Part shown: one piece after another, positions 35,410 through 44,232 of the stretch
How positions within the stretch are numbered: the stretch's first letter is position 1
Layout: the number at the start of each line of letters is the position of its first letter
Assembly (NCBI GenBank): GCA_903865935.1
Contig: CAIPLT010000002.1
Location: 1 to 64,000, forward strand
Reading direction: 5' to 3'
DNA: 64,000 bases
Origin: Caldifarciminota bacterium
GTDB taxonomy: Bacteria > Hydrothermota > Tepidihabitantia > Tepidihabitantales > CAIPLT01
Notes under the pieces: generated by a model
The model's database searches: none
Seen by the model: only the letters and a program-made list of their open reading frames with translations
What the model was told of the DNA's origin: nothing
Program-made: the position numbers and the translations under genes

Positions 35410-36435
35410 ATGAATAACATAAAGTATTTACTGGTTGTAATGTGTATTGTATCTCTTGTAGGAATTAAAATGTATGCACAGACAGGATTTTTAAATCAAA
35501 AACCGTGCATGTATGACGGAATGATTAATCCTTACTCCGGTATGGCTAAAACTGCTTTCACCGCAAGCGTCCATTATTATGATCCGGACGGCAAAAAACC
35601 GACCAATATTCATGTTTATGTTGATGATGTGAGCTATGTATTAAAGCGTGCTTCGGGTAAAGCGTATAACGGAATCTATAAATGCAAGCTGACCTTACCA
35701 CCGGGCGAGCATAAATATTATTTTTATGCGGAAGATGATTATAGTGCGGATGTGAGAATGCCGAGGTACGGTGTTTTCAAAGGGCCGACGGTTGGCGTCA
35801 CAAAACCATATGTGAAACCGGCAAAACTAAGTAACGGCGGTTGTTTGGAAGAAACCGGCAGCGAAAACACAATCTTTACTTATACGGTTCATTACAAAGA
35901 CCCGGATACAAAACAACCGGTAAAAATTTATGTATTTGTTGACGGTATTAAATATCCGATGTCATTGCATAAGGGAATGAAATATGACGGCGATTATATT
36001 GCTATGCTCACGCTTCCAGCAGGCAAGCATGCTTATTATTTCAAGGCAATGGATGCGATGGGAAATTGTATTTCTCTGCCGGCAGACGGTTTTATTCGCG
36101 GTCCGGAAATCAACGCGACTTCAAATAATCCGCCCCGATTGTTCGACATTAAATTAGACCCGCCGATCGGTTATACTAACGAGCATTTTAACTATATGGT
36201 AACTTATACGGATGAAGATTTTGACCCGCCGTCAATTATGAATATCGTGATTGATGGTATCACTTACCCGATTAATCTGAACGCGGGAAAAACATACAAC
36301 GGCGTTTATGGTTACCGTTCAAAATTATATTTAGGTAATTTTCATGACTACTATTTCTACTGCGAAGACGGGAGAGGTGGTAGTTGTCGAGTTCCACTGA
36401 CTGGTACCTTACATGGACCAGTAGTTGTAAAATAA
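35410..36435 (+). CDS. Secreted protein of three tandem beta-rich repeats
   Basis: The 341-residue protein has a signal peptide (MNNIKYLLVVMCIVSLVG...MYAQ) and three repeats of about 90-100 residues (roughly 35-130, 135-235, 240-341). Each contains a HYxDPD-like start, VYVDDVSY/VFVDGIKY/IVIDGITY, a YNG/YDG turn, a HxYYFxxxD strand and an ending GxFxGP. Each resembles an Ig-like or fibronectin-like module. SD GGGAGG fixes ATG 35410. Function is unknown; the neighbours are secreted propeller proteins. Confidence 0.8.
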   Translation: MNNIKYLLVVMCIVSLVGIKMYAQTGFLNQKPCMYDGMINPYSGMAKTAFTASVHYYDPDGKKPTNIHVYVDDVSYVLKRASGKAYNGIYKCKLTLPPGEHKYYFYAEDDYSADVRMPRYGVFKGPTVGVTKPYVKPAKLSNGGCLEETGSENTIFTYTVHYKDPDTKQPVKIYVFVDGIKYPMSLHKGMKYDGDYIAMLTLPAGKHAYYFKAMDAMGNCISLPADGFIRGPEINATSNNPPRLFDIKLDPPIGYTNEHFNYMVTYTDEDFDPPSIMNIVIDGITYPINLNAGKTYNGVYGYRSKLYLGNFHDYYFYCEDGRGGSCRVPLTGTLHGPVVVK

Positions 36436-36448
36436 TTGGAGGAATAAA

Positions 36449-38386
36449 ATGAAACAAAAAAGCACAATAAAACAAATTGCATACATCCTCGTATTCGCAG
36501 TGCTATCGCTGACGGTTGTATCCAGTTTGTGTAAGAAAAACAAGGCACCGGAAAAACCAACCACACCAACCGGTACAACATCAACCTATAACAATGCACC
36601 TGAAACATATACCAGCTCAGCGACTGACCCGGATAATAACAATGTCCGGTTAGTTTTTGACTGGGGTGATACCAATATTGACTCAGCTTTTGAATATGTT
36701 GCATCTGGCACGTCAGTCAGCATGGACCATGCTTGGTCGAGTACCGGAACTTATACCGTAAAAGTGAAAGCGATCGATGAAAAAGGGTTAGAATCTGAAT
36801 GGTCGGATACACTATCCGTATCGGTTGCCTATAATTCGCCGCCAACTATTGATTCAATAACTGGCCCTGGTTTAAGTCCGTATTTGATGGCAGCAAGCAG
36901 CACGCGATATATAGTATTCACGACGGTCGCACGTGATTCAACCGACAGTGTGTATGTAAGATTTATGAGTAAGAAAAAGAGCGCAGCATCATATACGCTT
37001 CGCTCGTGGATTGGGCCAAAAGTCTCCAGTTCGATATTCCGTGATTCAATGACCTTTGCCTCGCAGGATACATATCTTGTGCGGGCAATCGCCAAAGATG
37101 CTCGGAAATCACAGTCCGAAACAACCGGAGTTTATACCGTGATTGTTTCAGGTCCAGCCTGGACTTTCAATACGCCCGATGGTTATGAATTTTACAGTTC
37201 ACCGGCATTAGTACAAGTCGATGGAGAATGGCTTATATGTATTGGCGGATATGATGGATACTTTTATATTGTATCGGCGACGAGTGGTTCGCAAAGATGG
37301 GCTAAAAAAACTCTTTATGATCCGTACAGTATTCCTCCAGAACCGGAAGACGTGTTATATGCCTCGCCGGCAGTCAATGCATATTTCACTCCGCCGCATG
37401 CATATATCGGTGGTGAAATGGGTGAGCTTTATTGTTATAAAGTAGGTTCGGGCACTTCTTGGGAGTGGCGATTCCCGGATAGCTCATATGATAATGTAAC
37501 CGGCAACGAAATCAGCAACTCTGCGGCATTTAAAGATAATCGAATTTATGTCGGAGTCAATTGCGGATATGCTAATGATTACCGAATGTACTGTTTGCAG
37601 GATAATGGCAGCAGTAGCGCTACTGAAGTTTGGAGCTACCCAACCGGTTGTGAAATTGTTTCATCACCAGCAATTGACGGATCGGGAAACATTTATTTTG
37701 GCGATGACTCGGGTTATGTAACACGGTTAACATCAAGCGGTACAAAAACCTGGCGTATCCGAATCGGTACCGGCGTTTACAGCGTTTATGCGTCAGTCGC
37801 AATGGCAAGTGATGGTATCTATGTCGGAACAGACGACGGTTTCTTGTACAAACTGAATACAGCAACTGGAGCGACAATATGGAAATACCCGTCATCTGGG
37901 TCAGGACTTGATGGCGTCCGTTCTTCACCAGTAATTGGTACTGATGGTGCAATATATTTTGGCTGCGATGATGGCAAACTTTATGCGGTTAGTGCATCCG
38001 GTCAACTAAAATCCGGATTTCCAGTTACATTGAGTGATGATGTAATAACGTCAACACCGGCAATCGCACAGGATGGTTCAATTATTATGTATACTGATGA
38101 AGATTTGGTATACAGCATTAATCCAAGTGGTGCAATAATGTGGCGCGTGCCTTTGCCTGGATATAGTAAAAGCAAGATACATCATACACCGAAATTGACA
38201 AAACACCATTCGAAGATGGAAGATATATTACCGTCACCGACAATTGGATCTAACGGAACAATTTATGTTGGGTCAGTCCAGCAGGGTATGTACGCAATAA
38301 CAGGTACAACCAGTAATGCATTAGCAAATACTTCCTGGCCTAAGTTTCGTCATGATTTGGTAAATAGCGGTAAATATACACCTTAA
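36449..38386 (+). CDS. Exported PKD-domain and PQQ-like beta-propeller protein
   Basis: The 645-residue protein has an N-terminal signal ending VVSSLC, possibly a lipoprotein site, then a PKD/Ig-like domain (about 45-130, with DPDNNNVRLVFDWGDT), a second beta domain (about 130-230), and a PQQ-like propeller (about 230-640). The propeller shows repeats of the form SSPAIDGSGNIYFGDDSG and GTDGAIYFGCDDGKLYAVS. Such propellers act in surface binding or assembly; real quinone dependence is not implied. SD GGAGG precedes the ATG. A good terminator follows. Confidence 0.85.
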   Translation: MKQKSTIKQIAYILVFAVLSLTVVSSLCKKNKAPEKPTTPTGTTSTYNNAPETYTSSATDPDNNNVRLVFDWGDTNIDSAFEYVASGTSVSMDHAWSSTGTYTVKVKAIDEKGLESEWSDTLSVSVAYNSPPTIDSITGPGLSPYLMAASSTRYIVFTTVARDSTDSVYVRFMSKKKSAASYTLRSWIGPKVSSSIFRDSMTFASQDTYLVRAIAKDARKSQSETTGVYTVIVSGPAWTFNTPDGYEFYSSPALVQVDGEWLICIGGYDGYFYIVSATSGSQRWAKKTLYDPYSIPPEPEDVLYASPAVNAYFTPPHAYIGGEMGELYCYKVGSGTSWEWRFPDSSYDNVTGNEISNSAAFKDNRIYVGVNCGYANDYRMYCLQDNGSSSATEVWSYPTGCEIVSSPAIDGSGNIYFGDDSGYVTRLTSSGTKTWRIRIGTGVYSVYASVAMASDGIYVGTDDGFLYKLNTATGATIWKYPSSGSGLDGVRSSPVIGTDGAIYFGCDDGKLYAVSASGQLKSGFPVTLSDDVITSTPAIAQDGSIIMYTDEDLVYSINPSGAIMWRVPLPGYSKSKIHHTPKLTKHHSKMEDILPSPTIGSNGTIYVGSVQQGMYAITGTTSNALANTSWPKFRHDLVNSGKYTP

Positions 38387-38408
38387 TAATAACAAATGAG
38401 AAAGAAAT

Positions 38409-38439
38409 GCCCTCAGTTTTTGCTGGGGGCGTTTTTTTT
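38409..38439 (+). terminator. Intrinsic terminator
   Basis: GCCCTCAG (38409-38416) pairs with CTGGGGGC (38423-38430), with one G-T pair and a 6-base loop, and is followed by eight T. It ends the symporter/surface protein unit. Confidence 0.85.
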
Positions 38440-38479
38440 AATTTCGTTTTTTGCTGATGACGGATTAAATAATAGTGTC

Positions 38480-38507
38480 TTGACTTTTTGTAATTTTTAT
38501 TTATTTT
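38480..38507 (+). promoter_or_regulatory. Predicted promoter of second propeller gene
   Basis: TTGACT (38480-38485), 16 bases and TATTTT (38502-38507) precede a leader of about 47 nt with a GGAGG SD. Confidence 0.5.
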
Positions 38508-38560
38508 ATATTTAATGCGTTATATTAGAAATGAATTCAAAAATTATGTCGGAGGTAAAC

Positions 38561-39961
38561 GTGAAGTTAATCACGATTAGTATTATGATTTTTTCTGCTG
38601 TTTATGCAGTAAATCAAGCGCCAATTGTTCCAGATTCAATAAGCACGCAACTTTATAGCGATACCATAAATCCGGTCACATTCACTGTCCAAACTACTGA
38701 TCCGGACAATGAAAATATTTCATATCAGTTTGATTGGGGCGACAGTACGATTTCAAACTGGTCTGATTTTATTCAGTCCGGTTATGTTTATTCTGAGAAT
38801 TATCAGTATAAAAAAAATGGTATATTCCAATGCCGTGTTCGGGTAAAAGATGTTTCAGAAAATATCACGGAATGGTCAAAGCCTTTTATATTGACAATTA
38901 TCCCGCAATTACTCGAATGGCAATACAAAACGAGTTCGGGGATTTATTCTGGTGTCGGTATCGGGTCACAACAAGAGATTTACCTGACTACTGAAAACGG
39001 TGAGTTGCATTGTGTGAACCCTGATGGCACAATGCGTTGGCAATTTTTAACTTCGTCATCAATTTACTCCGCGCCTGTGATTGGGAAAAAACTAATTTAT
39101 ATAACCACAACCGATGGCAACCTGTATGCAGTCGATTATGCAGGGAAAGAACAATGGCAATATAAAACAGGAAATTCTATTTATTCAACGCCGGCATTAG
39201 GTAAAAATGAACAAATAATCTTTGGGTGTGATGATGGGAATGTTTATACTGTTTCTTCTGCTGGCAAACTATTATGGACATATAAAACCGGTGACGAAAT
39301 CGCGGGTTCTCCATCAATTAATTCTGACGGTATCGTCTTTATAGCATCCGATGCCGTGTATGCTTTAACACAAAATGGCAAGGAGAAATGGAAATTTGTT
39401 CCAGCCGAAGAAGACGAAGCATCATACTTTGCATCACCCGCAATTAATGATGACGGGACTATTTATATCGGTGGTACTGATGGCGCTTTATACGCGATCA
39501 CCAAGGAAGGTCGTTTGAAATACCGCGCTGAGACGCCGGACCTGGATGCAATAAGAGCTTGTGCAGTAATTGATAAAAACGGTGTTATATATTTCGGTGC
39601 CGAAAACGGAACTATGTACAAAAAGGAAGTTTATGGCGAAATTCAATCGTTATTTGAAACTGATTACTATATTTTCTCAAGCCCGGCAATTGATTCGTTA
39701 GGTAACATATACTTTGTGTCGGATGATGGATTTTTCTATTGTATTCAACATGATGGTCAACTATTATATAAATGGCAGATAGCTCAGGATAGTAAAGAAA
39801 TGATGTACAGCGCATCACCGGTAATCACTGACAATAATGAAGTCTATGTCGGTTCTTGGGAAGGCAATTTGTATGCTTTCAAGAGCTTTGCACCCCCGGC
39901 TAAAAGCCCATGGCCTCTCGTGCGCTATAATCAGCAAAACATCGGCAGTAAACAAAAGTGA
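38561..39961 (+). CDS. Exported PKD-domain and PQQ-like beta-propeller protein, paralogue
   Basis: This 466-residue protein is a shorter paralogue of the gene at 36449. A signal peptide (MKLITISIMIFSAVYA) is followed by a PKD-like domain (about 20-110, with DPDNENISYQFDWGDS) and a propeller with blades such as STPALGKNEQIIFGCDDGNVYTVS. The frame is open from ATG 38531, but GGAGG at 38551-38555 marks GTG 38561 as the start. Its stop overlaps the aminotransferase start, which is odd for genes of such different roles. Confidence 0.82.
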   Translation: MKLITISIMIFSAVYAVNQAPIVPDSISTQLYSDTINPVTFTVQTTDPDNENISYQFDWGDSTISNWSDFIQSGYVYSENYQYKKNGIFQCRVRVKDVSENITEWSKPFILTIIPQLLEWQYKTSSGIYSGVGIGSQQEIYLTTENGELHCVNPDGTMRWQFLTSSSIYSAPVIGKKLIYITTTDGNLYAVDYAGKEQWQYKTGNSIYSTPALGKNEQIIFGCDDGNVYTVSSAGKLLWTYKTGDEIAGSPSINSDGIVFIASDAVYALTQNGKEKWKFVPAEEDEASYFASPAINDDGTIYIGGTDGALYAITKEGRLKYRAETPDLDAIRACAVIDKNGVIYFGAENGTMYKKEVYGEIQSLFETDYYIFSSPAIDSLGNIYFVSDDGFFYCIQHDGQLLYKWQIAQDSKEMMYSASPVITDNNEVYVGSWEGNLYAFKSFAPPAKSPWPLVRYNQQNIGSKQK

Positions 39962-41139
39962 AAAGTTTAATCGGATTAGAAGCGGTACGAATAAAGAAAA
40001 TTCCAACCTATCTTTTCGCTGACCTTGATAAATTAAAACACAAATATCAGCAACAAACTGGTGAACGAATTATTGATTATGGCGAAGGTAATCCATTATT
40101 TTCTCCTCCTAAATCAATAATTAAATATTTTATATCTGCCTTAAAAAAACCGGAAAACCATCGGTATCCGAGTTATAACGGTAAAATCACCGCACGCGAA
40201 GCTGTTGCCGAATGGTATAAAAACCGATTTGGTGTAAAGTTGAATCCCGATACCGAAGTTGCAATGTTGATCGGCTCTAAAGAAGGAGTCGCGCATTTAA
40301 TTTGGTCGATAATTGATAAAGATGATATTGCTTATGTACCGTCACCATCATATCCGGTCTATCTAAATCAAACAATACTTGCTGGTGGAATACCTAAAAT
40401 ATTACCACTTTTGGAATCAAATGCTTTTTTACCAGACCTTGACCAAATCAAACCGGATAAGAAATTAAAGTTACTGTGTTTAAATTATCCTAATAATCCA
40501 ACCGCAGCCGTAGCACCTCTTACTTATTACAAGGAAGCTGTTAAAAAAGCACAGAGATACGGTTTCTATTGTTTTAATGATAATGTTTATTCGGAATTAT
40601 ATTATAACAATCCGCCACACAGTATTTTAGAAATTACCGACGCGAAAGAACATTGCGTTGAATTTCATTCCTTGTCAAAAACCTGTAGTATGGCTGGATG
40701 GCGTATCGGTTTTGTTGTTGGCAATAAAGCTATAATAAAAGCTTTACTACGAATAAAACAAAATGTTGATTCCGGTCCGTTTGGTGCGATTCAGGACGCA
40801 GCGATTTTTGCGCTGAATAATATTGATGGAATAAGTAAAAACACACGCACCGATTATCAAAAACGGTTATTACTATTGGTAAGAAGTCTAAATAAATTGG
40901 GATGGAAAACCGATATGCCAGAAGCTACTTTTTATCTTTGGACAAAAATTCAATCGGAAAAGTATAGGCGAGATTCGTTATCTTTTACCTATTCTCTTTT
41001 AGAAAAAACCGGTATTCTTGTTGCACCCGGGTGTGGCTTTGGCGATGCCGGCGAAGGATATATCAGATTCGCTGCAATTGTATCTTTGAATGATATAAAG
41101 TTATCAATAAAACGTCTCGCAGTTTCTAAATTATTATAA
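39958..41139 (+). CDS. Class I/II aminotransferase, possibly LL-diaminopimelate aminotransferase
   Basis: The 393-residue PLP enzyme shows NYPNNPTAAVAPL (substrate/PLP Asn), the NDNVYSELYY Tyr motif and the PLP Lys in SLSKTCSMAGWRIGF. It most resembles aspartate/LL-diaminopimelate aminotransferases. The overlapping aspartokinase downstream (TAATG) supports a role in lysine/diaminopimelate synthesis, but transamination of another amino acid is possible. GTG 39958 overlaps the upstream TGA. Confidence 0.75.
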   Translation: MKSLIGLEAVRIKKIPTYLFADLDKLKHKYQQQTGERIIDYGEGNPLFSPPKSIIKYFISALKKPENHRYPSYNGKITAREAVAEWYKNRFGVKLNPDTEVAMLIGSKEGVAHLIWSIIDKDDIAYVPSPSYPVYLNQTILAGGIPKILPLLESNAFLPDLDQIKPDKKLKLLCLNYPNNPTAAVAPLTYYKEAVKKAQRYGFYCFNDNVYSELYYNNPPHSILEITDAKEHCVEFHSLSKTCSMAGWRIGFVVGNKAIIKALLRIKQNVDSGPFGAIQDAAIFALNNIDGISKNTRTDYQKRLLLLVRSLNKLGWKTDMPEATFYLWTKIQSEKYRRDSLSFTYSLLEKTGILVAPGCGFGDAGEGYIRFAAIVSLNDIKLSIKRLAVSKLL

Positions 41140-42380
41140 TGGACATAATTATTCAGAAATTTGGCGGCAGTATTATAGAGAATATAAATGCTATTAAAAA
41201 AGCAGCAGGAATCATAACAAAAACCAAGAATAAAAATACTGCGGTAGTCGCAATTGTCTCAGCAATGGGTAATACAACTGATTCATTATTAAAACTGGCA
41301 AGAAAAGTAAACCCAAATCCACCGGGGCGGGAAATTGATATGCTTTTGACAATTGGTGAAAGAATTACAATGTCATTACTTTCATTAGCCATACTGAGAA
41401 AAGGGTTCAAAGCTAAATCATTTACTGGCTCACAAGTTGGCATTATCACGGATGAACAACATACTGACGCACGAATTATTGAAATACGAGGAAATCGCTT
41501 GAAGGATGCATTAAGAAATAATATAATTCCGATTATCGCCGGTTTCCAAGGTGTGAGTTTAAACCATGAAATTACTACTTTGGGACGAGGCGGTTCAGAT
41601 GTGACTGCAGTCGCGATCGCTGCGTATCTTGATGCTAAACAGTGTGAATTGTATAAAGATGTATCGGGTATTTTTACTGAAAATCCAAAAAATTTCTCAA
41701 ATGTGAAACATATACCGGAAATTACCTACCAAGAAATGGCAGAGCTAACTGTATCTGGCTCAGAAGTTATCCATCCGCGTGCATGTGCATTAGCTTCAAA
41801 ATACGATATTCCAATAATTATAAAATCATTTAAAGGAAAGGATTTTTCAACCATGATTATCGGATCCGATAAAGATAATATAAAAAGAATAAAAAAACAT
41901 ACGGAAAAAGCTTTTGTTCGCGCTATTACACATTCCTATAATTTGACCCGTTTATCTTTAGTCGCAGTACCTCATGTATCAAAATGCCTGCACCAGGTAA
42001 TTGTTCGTTTAGCCAAGGCTCGGATACCGCTTCTATTTTTTGCTCATGGTGTGCCATACCATAATAAATTTGACCTATCATTTATTGTCAGTGATACTGA
42101 CTACAAAAAAGCGATCTTGGTATTGGAAAATGCTGCAAAACTTGTAAACGCGGAACAATTAGTCGTTGCTCGAAATCTTGCTTCAATATCTTTAGTCGGC
42201 CCTGGTATCAGTAGTGACATTGAAATATTTACGCATCTTTTTGATATTTTACATAAGATGGGTATTCATATCGATGCTTTTATCAGTTCGGAAATGAAAA
42301 TTACTTGTTTTCTGCGAAAAAAAGATGTTAAGCCAGCAATTAATGCTTTGCTCAAAAAATTTCATTTATTAAAAGGATGA
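41139..42380 (+). CDS. Aspartokinase
   Basis: The 413-residue protein has the amino acid kinase motifs QKFGGSIIEN, VSAMGNTTDSLL, GFQGVSLNHEITTLGRGGSDVTAVAIA and YKDVSGIFTENP, followed by two ACT regulatory domains (about 265-413). It phosphorylates aspartate as the first step to lysine, threonine, methionine and diaminopimelate. The ACT domains suggest feedback control by an end product. Confidence 0.93.
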   Translation: MDIIIQKFGGSIIENINAIKKAAGIITKTKNKNTAVVAIVSAMGNTTDSLLKLARKVNPNPPGREIDMLLTIGERITMSLLSLAILRKGFKAKSFTGSQVGIITDEQHTDARIIEIRGNRLKDALRNNIIPIIAGFQGVSLNHEITTLGRGGSDVTAVAIAAYLDAKQCELYKDVSGIFTENPKNFSNVKHIPEITYQEMAELTVSGSEVIHPRACALASKYDIPIIIKSFKGKDFSTMIIGSDKDNIKRIKKHTEKAFVRAITHSYNLTRLSLVAVPHVSKCLHQVIVRLAKARIPLLFFAHGVPYHNKFDLSFIVSDTDYKKAILVLENAAKLVNAEQLVVARNLASISLVGPGISSDIEIFTHLFDILHKMGIHIDAFISSEMKITCFLRKKDVKPAINALLKKFHLLKG

Positions 42381-42383
42381 TTG

Positions 42384-43064
42384 ATGGATAATGATATAAA
42401 TAAAGATAACAAAATTTTAACCGACCAATCCGAGAATCAAGAATCAATAAGTTCAAATCAAATTTTACCAACTTCATCCAATACTAAAACAAACGAAATA
42501 GAACAAAGTACTGATTCGTCTACTTCACCTAAAGCGAGTTTGAAACTAATTATTGAGGCCTTGTTGTTTGCTGAAAATAATCCAATAACTTTAAGTCGTC
42601 TTGCTGAGATATCAGAAGGAATGCCGGAAGATATTTTAAAATCAATCGATGAGTTAAATAAAGAATACGAAACGTCCAACCGTACTTTTCGAATCGAAAA
42701 AGTTGCAAATGGTTTTCAGCTCTACACACTTCCGGAATACAGTCATTGGGTTCGTAACTTGTATAAAAGTTCGTATCACCGGTTATCGCGACCAGCATTA
42801 GAGACATTGGCAATTATAATTTATAATCAACCTGTTACCCGTCCAGAAATCGAGAAACTTCGAGGGGTTGATTGTTCTGGTCCGCTACTGACACTTTTAG
42901 AACGTAAATTAGTCCGTATCGAAGGAAGAGCCAAAAAACCCGGTGGTCCTTTTCTTTATGGAACAGGTAAGGAATTTTTACGTTATTTTGGGTTGGCTTC
43001 ATTAAATGATTTACCGAGTAAAGACGAACTTCAGGCATTTCTATTGCGTCAGGGTGAAATATAA
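42384..43064 (+). CDS. scpB: Segregation and condensation protein B
   Basis: This 226-residue protein contains the ScpB tandem winged helix (about 50-205), with LKLIIEALLFAENNPIT, FRIEKVANGFQLYTLPEY and RPALETLAIIIYNQPVTRPEIEKLRGVDCSG. A Ser/Asn/Thr-rich tail of about 45 residues precedes it. ScpB binds Smc with ScpA; scpA is not beside it. ATG 42384 has AAAAGGA upstream, and TTG 42381 is in frame. It overlaps the next gene (TAATG). Confidence 0.92.
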   Translation: MDNDINKDNKILTDQSENQESISSNQILPTSSNTKTNEIEQSTDSSTSPKASLKLIIEALLFAENNPITLSRLAEISEGMPEDILKSIDELNKEYETSNRTFRIEKVANGFQLYTLPEYSHWVRNLYKSSYHRLSRPALETLAIIIYNQPVTRPEIEKLRGVDCSGPLLTLLERKLVRIEGRAKKPGGPFLYGTGKEFLRYFGLASLNDLPSKDELQAFLLRQGEI

Positions 43065-43597
43065 TGAACAATGAAGAACCAAACCTGTCAGGTATTGTAG
43101 TTTGGGGAACGATTGCTAATGACACTATGTTAGTTTCACAACTTGAAGACGATTTGCGGCAAAGTTTTGGTAAAGTAATATTTAAAAGTTCGGTTATCCC
43201 ATTTGACTTTACTGAATATTACGAATCAGAAATGGGTGAGAAACTTATGCGAAGCTGGCTAGTCACAGAACAATTAAAACCGTTAGAACAACTTGCCGAT
43301 ATTAAGAATTTTGCTCGAAAACTTGAGGCTAAGCAGTTAAATTCAAAAGGACGGAGACGTATTAATATCGACCCGGGATTTCTGACCCTGTCGAATTTTG
43401 TCCTTGCAACCACAAAAAATTTTGGACATCGGATTTATCTTAAAGACAACATTTATGCTGAAGTCACGCTCATCTACCAGAATAAAAGTTATCAGCCGCT
43501 GAACTGGACTTATCCCGATTATCAAAAGGTAGTTCCATTCTTTAATCAGATTCGTAACCACCTGTATAAAATACTCAAAGAAAATAAAAAACTATAA
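43064..43597 (+). CDS. DUF4416 family protein
   Basis: The 177-residue protein matches the DUF4416 family, with VIPFDFTEYYESEMGEKLMRSWL, the RRINIDPGFLTLSNFVLATTKNFGHRIYL core and the NWTYPDYQ end. The family has no known role. It is coupled to scpB by a one-base overlap. Confidence 0.8.
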   Translation: MNNEEPNLSGIVVWGTIANDTMLVSQLEDDLRQSFGKVIFKSSVIPFDFTEYYESEMGEKLMRSWLVTEQLKPLEQLADIKNFARKLEAKQLNSKGRRRINIDPGFLTLSNFVLATTKNFGHRIYLKDNIYAEVTLIYQNKSYQPLNWTYPDYQKVVPFFNQIRNHLYKILKENKKL

Positions 43598-43604
43598 AAT
43601 ATTC

Positions 43605-43632
43605 TTGCAAAATCAAATTTTTCTGGTATATT
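43605..43632 (+). promoter_or_regulatory. Predicted promoter of DUF366 gene, leaderless
   Basis: TTGCAA (43605-43610), 16 bases and TATATT (43627-43632) are followed by 6 bases and ATG 43639. No SD is present. Confidence 0.65.
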
Positions 43633-43638
43633 TAATTA

Positions 43639-44199
43639 ATGCGTAGCAGATTTATAAAAGAAGAGATGGGATATACAGGAGATCAACTTCACTCGTTATT
43701 TGCGTATGATAATTTCGGCATTGCCGGCGATTCAATAATTTCGTTTATCGGTCCATGTGATATTAGTCTAAAAGGAATAGTTGACCTAGAAGATGCTAAA
43801 GCTGGCAAAAGAATCTATGTTCCGATGATGCTTCATTTTATCGCGGAGCATTTTGACATTGATTTAGAAAAAGCGATATTACGCCAGTATCTTTTAGTCG
43901 ATATCGTTAAAGACTTTTTGAATGAGAAGTTAGGAAAACTGGTGGTTAAGCGCATTGAGGGTGATTTTTTTGTCAATGATGCCAAGCTCGGCATGTCTGC
44001 CGCAACTGCGTCACCAGTTTCATCATTAATTCATACTGGAGTAAATATAATTAAACCGGAAGATACAAACACCAAGAGTAAAGGTTTAACTGATTTTTCA
44101 ATTGACCCTGCGATAATTGCCCCAGAAGTTTTGGAGCGATATACCAAAGAAAACGAAAAAATAAGTATTGTCCGCTGTAAGACCCGTTGGGTTGAATAA
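43639..44199 (+). CDS. DUF366 family protein
   Basis: The 186-residue protein has the DUF366 core: YTGDQLHSLFAYDNFGIAGDSI, SFIGPCDISLKGIVDLEDAKAG, MLHFIAEHFDIDLEKAILRQ and MSAATASPVSSLIHTGVN. Function is unknown; members occur in thermophilic bacteria and archaea. It starts from its own leaderless promoter and may lead into lpdA. Confidence 0.85.
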   Translation: MRSRFIKEEMGYTGDQLHSLFAYDNFGIAGDSIISFIGPCDISLKGIVDLEDAKAGKRIYVPMMLHFIAEHFDIDLEKAILRQYLLVDIVKDFLNEKLGKLVVKRIEGDFFVNDAKLGMSAATASPVSSLIHTGVNIIKPEDTNTKSKGLTDFSIDPAIIAPEVLERYTKENEKISIVRCKTRWVE

Positions 44200-44232
44200 T
44201 CAAAATTTTAAATCATAAATAATTAGTTAAAT

